A DNA stretch of 64,000 bases from Streptomyces albireticuli. Its GTDB lineage: Bacteria > Actinomycetota > Actinomycetes > Streptomycetales > Streptomycetaceae. The notes under the pieces were generated by a model, which was given only the letters and a program-made list of their open reading frames with translations, did not search any database and was not told the DNA's origin. Shown here piece after piece: positions 52,781 to 59,349 of this stretch. The stretch lies in contig NZ_JAJQQS010000013.1 in assembly GCF_021228125.1 (NCBI RefSeq), forward strand, positions 1 through 64,000, written 5' to 3'. The position numbers and the translations under genes are program-made. Positions within the stretch are counted from its first letter, which is position 1. The number at the start of each line of letters is the position of its first letter.

Positions 52781-53263
52781 TCAGCTGCCGTCCTGACCGG
52801 CGCCCGCTTCGGCGAAGTCCGCCGCGAAGGCGGAGAAGTCGGCGCTGCGCCAGAGCCGCGGGCGCATACGGAAGACGATGTCGTCCTTCAGCTGGTCGGC
52901 GGTGGCCACCAGGTAGGCGCTCGCCTCCTCGGGGTCCAGGTAGCGCCGGGCCAGCGCCTCGCGCAGCGCCGGGTCGACCGTCTCCTCGATCGCCGTGACG
53001 GGGCCCTCGACGCTGACGTAGCGGTACGGCCGGCCCTCGTCCTGCACACAGAGGCTGAACCGGCCGGCGGCGCGCAGGAGTCGCGCCTTGATGGTCTCCC
53101 GGCCCATCTGGACGACGACGTCGCCGCCGGGCTCGTAGCCGTACCACACCGGCACGATCAGAGGCGCGCGGTCGCCGCCCCGGGAGTCGGTGACCCCCAG
53201 GACGCCGACGCGCGGTTCGGCGAGGAAGCGTTCGCGGTCGGGACTGGGCATGGAGGGCAGCAT
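52781..53263 (-). CDS. Pyridoxamine 5'-phosphate oxidase-family flavin protein
   Basis: A 160-residue split-barrel FMN or F420-binding protein. It opens RERFLAEPRVGVLGVTDSRGGDRAPLIVPVWYGYEPGGDVVVQM, then RFSLCVQDEGRPYRYVSVEGPV, and ends DDIVFRMRPRLWRSADFS. The family includes oxidases and F420-dependent reductases. Because it lies 80 bases before the NRPS-like gene on the same strand, it is a candidate for reducing an imine formed from the aldehyde product (inference). ATG 53263 is used; an internal ATG four codons later is possible. Confidence 0.75.
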   Translation of the reverse strand: MLPSMPSPDRERFLAEPRVGVLGVTDSRGGDRAPLIVPVWYGYEPGGDVVVQMGRETIKARLLRAAGRFSLCVQDEGRPYRYVSVEGPVTAIEETVDPALREALARRYLDPEEASAYLVATADQLKDDIVFRMRPRLWRSADFSAFAADFAEAGAGQDGS

Positions 53264-53670
53264 GTGCCGGGCTCCTGTCTGGTGGCTGGGACTGCGCGGC
53301 CGGAATGGTGCTGTTGCGGCGGCGCAGTCGTGTTGAGCAATCTTGAGAGCGAGTGATCAATCCCCGGGCGCTTATCGGCTAAACGCAAGATTTCGATGCT
53401 TTTGAGACGCTTCTCACCGGAATGCGGTCCCACGTGCACGTTCGGTGATCGCCGCAGGTAGGAGCGGTCATGAGGCCGGGGAAAGCGAGGCGGGCGCGCA
53501 CCGCCGGATGATCACTCCCCTTTCGACCGTAAGGCGCCTCCCTTGCGCGCGCATGGCCGGATCGCGACGTTCGAGCCCGCCCATCCGGACGGACCACCGG
53601 TCATCCGCCTTCGGCGCGCACGTTGGCGCGAGGAAATCCGAGGGCCCCCTCCGCATCCGCCACAGCCCCC
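53264..53670. other. Promoter region of the NRPS-like cluster, no gene seen
   Basis: About 400 bases with AT-richer stretches near 53330-53400 (AATCTTGAGAGCGAGTGATC, then AACGCAAGATTTCGATGC). No frame shows family similarity. It should hold the promoter of the leftward PPOX/NRPS/P450 operon. Confidence 0.5.
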
Positions 53671-53693
53671 GCCCCGGCCCGCAGGGCCGGGGC
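53671..53693 (-). terminator. Perfect 10-bp terminator hairpin after the amidinotransferase gene
   Basis: GCCCCGGCCC-gca-GGGCCGGGGC lies 15 bases past the amidinotransferase stop on the leftward strand. It probably ends that transcript before the NRPS-like operon begins. Confidence 0.7.
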
Positions 53694-53707
53694 GATCGGC
53701 GAAAGGG

Positions 53708-54826
53708 TCAGTCGAAATACGATTCGAGCGTCCCGCGGCGCCGGACGTCGAGCGTCGCGCAGTGGAACGAGCCGCCGAACGGCGCGTAGTGCAGCAGGTC
53801 GCACGGGATCGGCTCGAATCCCCACCTCTCGAGTGCGCGCAGCATGCCGGTGTGGTGCCGCTCCACGATCACCCGGCTGTCGCCGACCACGAGGACGTTC
53901 ATACTGAGCCACTTCCCGCACATCGAGGTGATCCTGAGCAGACGCTCGTCCAGCGGTGTGGGCTCGGGGGCGACCAGGATTTCCCAGGAGCCCAGGATGC
54001 CGGGCAGGTGATCCACGTCGATGTATTCGGGATTGACCATCACCTTGCCCGGCGAGAGAGGCAGGAACGTCGTGTCGATGTGCATCGGTGTGCGGCAGCG
54101 GCTCTCGATCTCGTGGATCCGGTAACCGGGCCCGAGGTGGCGGCGCAGCCACTCGATTCCCATGCGATTGGTGACATTGCTTCGCGTGACGAACAGATCG
54201 CGCCCCGCCCGTACGAAATCCGCCGCGTCGAACACCGGCTCGAACTCGGTGAGGAGGTAACGCATGGGCTCGCCCGGTCCGGGGACACGGAAGTCCTTCT
54301 CGAACAGCGCGTCGGTGAGCTGTGGTTTCGGCGCCGCCGTCCAGCGCGCGCCGCGGCGGAAGTAATCCTTGAGGATTTCGCGGTAGGAGTGGGTCTCGAA
54401 GTACCGGCACGGCCATGCCATCGGGGTTTCGATGATCTCGTCGCCGATCACCAGCATGCTGTCACGCGGGCAGCTGTTGCAGAAGCCGCGCGACGTCCAG
54501 TCGGGCGTTCCGAACCGCCGCCTGTGGTCGACCGCTTCCGGGCGCCTGACCGTGACGCCGAGCGATTCCAGGAGGGCGACGAACTGTTCGAGTTCATGCC
54601 GCGCCCGCTCGATCAGCGCGCGCGGATACGGGAGGCCGGCGGCGAGCCCCTGGAGCCGCGCCGCCCACGGCGGGAGGTTGCAGGCCACGACGGGATGATC
54701 GGAAGGGATCGTCGCGCCGTCGACACGCCCGACGACGACCTCCTCCAACGGGTCCCACTCATTGTGGGAATTGACCGGCCGGGCGAGAGATTCCACGGCA
54801 TGTGGAGTCGACGGCGTCGACGTCAC
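53708..54826 (-). CDS. Amidinotransferase (glycine/inosamine amidinotransferase family)
   Basis: A 372-residue enzyme of the AGAT/StrB1 family, which moves an amidino group from arginine to an amine through a Cys-amidino intermediate. Visible marks are VNSHNEWDPLEEVVVGR at the N terminus, RDSMLVIGDEIIE, FVTRSNVTN, the His block TPMHIDTTFLPLSPGKVMVN and the nucleophile block FGGSFHCAT (Cys near residue 355). The length fits the family (about 350-420). GTG 54826 has only a weak ribosome site; a GTG 9 codons later is possible. The codon use looks slightly less GC-rich than its neighbours, and a terminator separates it from the NRPS-like operon. Confidence 0.85.
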   Translation of the reverse strand: MTSTPSTPHAVESLARPVNSHNEWDPLEEVVVGRVDGATIPSDHPVVACNLPPWAARLQGLAAGLPYPRALIERARHELEQFVALLESLGVTVRRPEAVDHRRRFGTPDWTSRGFCNSCPRDSMLVIGDEIIETPMAWPCRYFETHSYREILKDYFRRGARWTAAPKPQLTDALFEKDFRVPGPGEPMRYLLTEFEPVFDAADFVRAGRDLFVTRSNVTNRMGIEWLRRHLGPGYRIHEIESRCRTPMHIDTTFLPLSPGKVMVNPEYIDVDHLPGILGSWEILVAPEPTPLDERLLRITSMCGKWLSMNVLVVGDSRVIVERHHTGMLRALERWGFEPIPCDLLHYAPFGGSFHCATLDVRRRGTLESYFD

Positions 54827-55284
54827 GCGAATCGCCCGGCCCGCGCGGGAGCGGCGGCACGGCCACCCGGCACCGCATTCGAACCGCCGGGCCCTCGCAT
54901 GACCAACATCCTCAACCGCTTTCGACGTAGAAGCCGGTAACGCAGTTTATCCAATTGCGAACGACAAGGATTGCCGTATCAGATGGTTCACCCATGTGGG
55001 TGTTTCCGTGCGGCGAATCCGACGACAGCTCACCGATTCCGCCGCGGGTTCGGCTTCCGCCCGTCAAGTGATGCGGGGTCAATCCTCCGATCCCCCGGGC
55101 AAGTCACGGGCGAATCACCGGGCGGACACACCTGCGCCGAAGCTTGATCGGTCCCGTGAGTTCCATAGGCTATTCATATTCCCCGCGAATACGATGATCC
55201 CCTCTCCCGGGGTGGGCGCGACGCACGCGTCGATACCCGTGGCAGCGGCCAGCCGCTGCCCACCGATAGTCGAGGAGAAAGAAC
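54827..55284. other. AT-richer divergent intergenic region, no gene seen
   Basis: About 460 bases between the amidinotransferase and PepSY genes. AT-rich stretches such as CAGTTTATCCAATTGCGAAC near 54945 and TATTCATATTCCCCGCG near 55170 look like promoter regions for both directions. No frame is convincing. Confidence 0.5.
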
Positions 55285-55287
55285 GTG

Positions 55288-55794
55288 ATGACTGTGAAGA
55301 ACTCGTCCCGGCGCCGCGCGGCGGCCGCAGGCGTGATCACGGCGGCTCTGCTGGCGGCCGGGGCACCGGTGACGGCATGGGCCGCCACGGGCATCCACCA
55401 GCCGGTGGTGCCGGTCAGCGACAAGTCGGAGCACCACTCCGAGCACGGCTCGGACCACCACAAGGTGTCCATCCACGAGGCCGTCCACATCGCCGAGAAG
55501 GCCGTCCAGGGGCGGGTGACCGGCGCGGAGCTGGAGGAGGAGAAGCTCGGCACGAAGGAGAAGCGCACCGTGTGGACGGTGGAGGTCGAGTGCGACGGCA
55601 CCACCTACGAGGTGTGGGTCGACCCGCACAGCGGCAAGGTCCTGCGCGGCCCCACCGCGGAGAAGAAGAACCTCACCGTGGAGAAGAAGGTCGGCATCGT
55701 CGCGGAGAAGGTCTCGGAGAAGTCCGTGGAGAAGACTGCGGTGAAGGCCGCGGAGAAGGCTCCGGAGAAGGCTCCGGAGAAGAAGGACAAGTAG
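55288..55794 (+). CDS. Secreted PepSY-domain protein with Lys/Glu/Ala-rich tail
   Basis: A 168-residue exported protein. The signal sequence ends AWAATGIHQ. A His/Glu-rich linker (EHHSEHGSDHHK) may bind metals. One PepSY domain follows (SIHEAVHIAEKAVQGRVTGAELEEEK, then WTVEVECDGTTYEVWVDPHSGKVL). The tail is 45 residues of Lys-Glu-Ala-Pro repeats ending APEKAPEKKDK. PepSY domains often inhibit extracellular proteases or sense envelope conditions. GAGGAG lies upstream of two adjacent starts (GTG 55285, ATG 55288). Confidence 0.78.
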   Translation: MTVKNSSRRRAAAAGVITAALLAAGAPVTAWAATGIHQPVVPVSDKSEHHSEHGSDHHKVSIHEAVHIAEKAVQGRVTGAELEEEKLGTKEKRTVWTVEVECDGTTYEVWVDPHSGKVLRGPTAEKKNLTVEKKVGIVAEKVSEKSVEKTAVKAAEKAPEKAPEKKDK

Positions 55795-55907
55795 CCGCCC
55801 TCGCCTCCGTCGGCGGCCGGGACCACGGGTACGACGCCTCCGTGGCCCCGGCCGCCGGCTCGGCACGAACGGGAAAGCTCGGCACGAACAGGAAAGTCGG
55901 CGATTCG

Positions 55908-56357
55908 ATGCAGTGGCACGACAGGCGGGGCGCCCGCACGGCGCACCGTACGAGCCGGTGGTGTGCGGCGGGGGCGGTCGCGGCCGCGATGCTGGTGCTG
56001 ACCGGGTGCGGAGGCGACGGCGAGAAGGACAAGGACGACGTCACATCGCCCCCGGCCGCCACCTCGGCCTCACCCGGCGTGGCGAATACGGGCCCGAGCC
56101 CGAGCGGCCCGGCGCCGTCCGGGTCGCCGGCGGTGGACAAACAGCGCGCCGAACAAGCCGCCCTGAAGATGCTGCCCGGCGCCACGGTGGCCTCCAGCGA
56201 CCTGGACACCGAGAACGGGCGCACCATCTGGGAAGTGCGGCTGAAGGACCCTCAGGGGACGGAACGGGAGGTGGACGTCGACGCCGCGACCGGTGAGGCC
56301 GTGCTGAGCGACGACATCGAGGAATCGCCCGGAGTGGAGGACAAGGCCCGCCCCTGA
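55908..56357 (+). CDS. PepSY-domain lipoprotein
   Basis: A 149-residue lipoprotein with a basic N terminus and a lipobox near LVLTGCGGDGEKD. After a Pro/Ser-rich linker, a PepSY domain reads DKQRAEQAALKMLPGATVASSDLDTENGRTIWEVRLKDP, ending VDVDAATGEAVLSDD. It lies 113 bases downstream of another PepSY gene, and the two are probably a tandem functional pair. The ribosome site is weak. The spacer holds a direct repeat (GGCACGAACNGGAAAG) twice. Confidence 0.72.
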   Translation: MQWHDRRGARTAHRTSRWCAAGAVAAAMLVLTGCGGDGEKDKDDVTSPPAATSASPGVANTGPSPSGPAPSGSPAVDKQRAEQAALKMLPGATVASSDLDTENGRTIWEVRLKDPQGTEREVDVDAATGEAVLSDDIEESPGVEDKARP

Positions 56358-56495
56358 GGACCGCGCGCCGAGGGACGCACCGGCGCCCGGGGGCCGGCGA
56401 CTTGGCCGCCCCCGGGCACTCCCCCGTGTGTCGCCGACCGGTCCGGCCGTCCCGGGACCGCGTGGGAGGGCGGGCGGGAACCGGGCCGGGGGCGG

Positions 56496-57251
56496 TCAGG
56501 AATCGAACCAGACGACTCCCTCGCCGCCGTCGTTGCCGAGGGTCTTCGCCATGATGTTGCCCTCCTGCGTGTACTTGGGGTGCTGGATCAGGAAGCCGCC
56601 GACGGACTTCACCGATGTCGCGTCGCACACGCCGTCGGTGCGGATGCAGAAGCGCTGCACCGGAATCCCGTCGAACTTCGCCGGGCCGGGGCCGGTGGAG
56701 GTGAATCCGAGGGCGCTCCAGCCCTGGGGCGTCCGGGCCCAGACGCCGGTGTCCGGCTGCATCGGGTCGGAGTAGAGCATGCCGTTCACCTGCGAGCGGG
56801 GGATGTCGGTGCCGCCGGCCGCGATCGTCTGGAGCACCTGGTCGGCGGCCTGGGCGCCCTGCGAGTAGCCGACGATCGTGAGGCGGGCGCCGGGGTCGCG
56901 GCGGTGGGTGGCCTCGGCGGCGGCCAGCAGGTTGCGGTACCCCTGACGCACGCTGACGTCGTAGCTCGGCGCGCCCAGGTCCGGGAGGTTCCGGCCGTTG
57001 AGCCAGGGTCCGGCGCTCGCCGGGTAACACACCGGAACCGGGATGCCCCCGTTGAGATGCTTGTTGGCGAAGGTGTAGCTGCTGGTGCAGTCGGGTGCGG
57101 GCGCCGCCGAGCCCGTACCGCCGAGCTCCAGGTAGTAATGGCGCACCGGATCGGCCTGGGCGGCGGTGGGCGCGACGGCCGTGGCGGCCGTCATGGCCGC
57201 CACCGCGCCGGCGGCGGCGATCGCCCTCTTCCATCTACGGGTCAGGGCCAT
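56496..57251 (-). CDS. Secreted PE-PPE/cutinase-like serine hydrolase
   Basis: A 251-residue exported protein. The signal sequence MALTRRWKRAIAAAGAVAAM ends near AAQADP. The catalytic elbow is LTIVGYSQGAQAAD (GxSxG), preceded by RNLLAAAEATHRRDPGA, as in PE-PPE-domain and cutinase-like esterases that act on acylated cell-wall lipids. Asp is likely in PMQPDTGVWA and His in FLIQHPKYTQEG. A single gene. Confidence 0.78.
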   Translation of the reverse strand: MALTRRWKRAIAAAGAVAAMTAATAVAPTAAQADPVRHYYLELGGTGSAAPAPDCTSSYTFANKHLNGGIPVPVCYPASAGPWLNGRNLPDLGAPSYDVSVRQGYRNLLAAAEATHRRDPGARLTIVGYSQGAQAADQVLQTIAAGGTDIPRSQVNGMLYSDPMQPDTGVWARTPQGWSALGFTSTGPGPAKFDGIPVQRFCIRTDGVCDATSVKSVGGFLIQHPKYTQEGNIMAKTLGNDGGEGVVWFDS

Positions 57252-57405
57252 CTCTCTGGTCCTCCTCGAGTCGATGCGGCAGGCAACTGCCGGGATTCGA
57301 CGTTAGGCACGGCCGTTGACATCGCGATGAAACGACCGTCGGACCCGCTTCCGGACTGCCGGACTCCGCCCTGGGCCGGTCGGGTCCGCACCGGGCCCCC
57401 GCGGG

Positions 57406-58119
57406 TCAACGCCCGCCGTCCGGTCCGAGCCGCTCGACGAGCGCCCGGAGCACGAAGTGGTCGGGGATTCCCGCCGCCTTGGAGCCCAGCCCGTGCCACG
57501 TCCCGTCGATGTCGAGCTCGACCGCTCCGTCCCGGGCCCGGACGCGCCGGACCCGCGACCACGTCGCGCGGACCTCCCCGTAGCCGACCTCCTCCCTGGT
57601 CAGCCACACGTCGCCGAAGGTCAGCCGCTCGCCCTGGTCGAGCGCGGCCAGCGCCCGAGGCAGCCGGGCGCGGACGACGCCCCGCTGGATCTCCGCCCAC
57701 CATTCCGCCGCGTCGCCCCGCTCCGGTCCGCCGCGCAGCACGACCCGCCGTCCGCCGACGTCGGTGAGCGTGTGGGCGGTGCCGCCGCGAGCCGGTCCGT
57801 ACGGGCGCGGGGGGCTCGTACGGACCTGGGTGGTGTCGTAGCGGATGACGTGGATCCGCCCCTTGGCGGCGACCGTCATCCCGTGCTCGTACAGGTCCAG
57901 TCGCGCGATGTCGTACCCGCTGACCGCCGACGGCCCGGCGTACCGGACGAGCGTCAGCAGGCAGCGGACCGCCCGGACCCGCACGGTGTTCGCGTGAACC
58001 GTACGCGCCGCTCCCGTGTACGTGGCGCGCCGTCTGCCCAGGTGCTCCCGGCCGGCCGCCGCCGAGATCCTCGCCAGCAGCAGTTCCTCACCGGGCGTGC
58101 GCGGTGCCCGTCCCGTCAC
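57406..58119 (-). CDS. Hypothetical protein (DUF6585-like), coupled to the SARP gene
   Basis: A 237-residue protein of a group I recognise only loosely (DUF6585-like). It starts EELLLARISAAAGREHLGRR and has a central PH-like beta region (HGMTVAAKGRIHVIRYDTTQ) and a second similar half (LTFGDVWLTREEVGYGEVR). No signal peptide. GTG 58119 overlaps the SARP gene stop (GTGA), so it is co-translated with that regulator and may modulate it or mark the same pathway. Confidence 0.6.
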   Translation of the reverse strand: MTGRAPRTPGEELLLARISAAAGREHLGRRRATYTGAARTVHANTVRVRAVRCLLTLVRYAGPSAVSGYDIARLDLYEHGMTVAAKGRIHVIRYDTTQVRTSPPRPYGPARGGTAHTLTDVGGRRVVLRGGPERGDAAEWWAEIQRGVVRARLPRALAALDQGERLTFGDVWLTREEVGYGEVRATWSRVRRVRARDGAVELDIDGTWHGLGSKAAGIPDHFVLRALVERLGPDGGR

Positions 58120-59186
58120 CGCGCGGTTCCGGTGAGGCCGAGGCAGGCTTCGTCCCCGCGCAGGATCAGCTGGTGCGTCCGTCGCAGTATCCGGCCCGGT
58201 GAGACCCCGAGGTCGTCGGCCAGCAGGCGGCGGGTGCGGTCGAACACCGCCAGCGCGTCGGCCTGCCGGCCGCTGAGGCAGAGCGCGCGCATCAGCATCG
58301 CGGCGGCCGTCTCGTTCAGCGGCTGTGCCACGGTCAGGGCCGACAGCTCGTCGATGACTTCGGAGTGCCGGCCCAGCCGCAGCTGCCAGCCGAGCTTGCG
58401 CTGTACGAGGACGGTCCTGCGCTCGGTGAGCCGCAGCCGCTCCAGTTCGGCGAAGGGTCCGGGCTGACCCGCCAGCGGCTCACCGCGGAACAGGTCCAGC
58501 GCCCGGGAGGAGGCACGGACCGCCTCGTCCAGCTCCCCCGCCCGTTCGGCCGCACCGGCCTCGGTGACCAGTTCCTCCATGCGTGCCACGTCCACGGCGA
58601 CCGCGCCGGGGAGCAGCCGGTAGCCGCACTGATCGCGCTCGATGGCCGAGTGCGGGCCGTCCCCCACGCTGAGGATCTTGCGCAGCCGGTAGATGTACAC
58701 CGGGACCACGTTCGTGTTCGGCGGTTCCTCCCCCCATACCCCGTCGAGGAGTTCCTGCCGGCTGACCGTGCGGCCGGGGCAGAGCGCCAGCACCGTCAGC
58801 ACGGCTTGCTGGCGCATGTGCCCCAGGTCCAGGGGGTGCCCGTCGCGCCGTGCCGTCAGCGGTCCGAGTACCGAGATCTCCCATCGCGGTCCGGGCCGGC
58901 GGCGGGTCGCCGTCCGCCGCACCGGGCCCGTCGTCTGTCTGCGGGGGCCGCGGCCGGGGGCGACCAGGCCGCAGTCGAAGGCGTGGACGATGACGGCGGC
59001 GCGGTCACGCAGGCCGAGCTGGGCGAGGATCCGGGCGAGGTGTCCGGCCACCGCGTCCTCGGGTATGGCGAGGGCGGCGGCGATCTCGTCGTCCCTCAGG
59101 CCGCAGCCGACCGCGTAGAGCACCTCGCGCTCCCGCTGCCCGAGCGTGGTGACGGCCGGCCGGCCGGTGGTCGTGGTGATCGGCAT
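58116..59186 (-). CDS. SARP-family activator with N-terminal LuxR-type HTH
   Basis: A 356-residue regulator. A GerE-type HTH comes first (LGQREREVLYAVGCGLRDDE, AEDAVAGHLARILAQLGLRDRAAV). Then a SARP winged-helix (VLGPLTARRDGHPLDLGHMRQQAVLTVLALCPGRTVSRQELLDGVWG, YIYRLRKIL) and a bacterial transcriptional activation domain of TPR-like helices (EPLAGQPGPFAELERLRLTE, LNETAAAMLMRALCLSGRQADAL). SARPs bind heptameric repeats and switch on antibiotic clusters. ATG 59186 has GGGGAG upstream. It is divergent from the XRE-NACHT gene. Confidence 0.85.
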   Translation of the reverse strand: MPITTTTGRPAVTTLGQREREVLYAVGCGLRDDEIAAALAIPEDAVAGHLARILAQLGLRDRAAVIVHAFDCGLVAPGRGPRRQTTGPVRRTATRRRPGPRWEISVLGPLTARRDGHPLDLGHMRQQAVLTVLALCPGRTVSRQELLDGVWGEEPPNTNVVPVYIYRLRKILSVGDGPHSAIERDQCGYRLLPGAVAVDVARMEELVTEAGAAERAGELDEAVRASSRALDLFRGEPLAGQPGPFAELERLRLTERRTVLVQRKLGWQLRLGRHSEVIDELSALTVAQPLNETAAAMLMRALCLSGRQADALAVFDRTRRLLADDLGVSPGRILRRTHQLILRGDEACLGLTGTAR

Positions 59187-59349
59187 CGTGGCTCCCCTGG
59201 CTCCGGGCCGCTTCCCGCGGCGCGTGCCGTCGAGGCTGGTCCCGGCGCGGGAAAACGGACAGGCCAGGGGTACCGGCCGTATCCGGCCGGTGGTCGCGCT
59301 AGATTCCCCACCTGGAAAAACACCATATCCGAGCGGGAGGCCGTTACCT

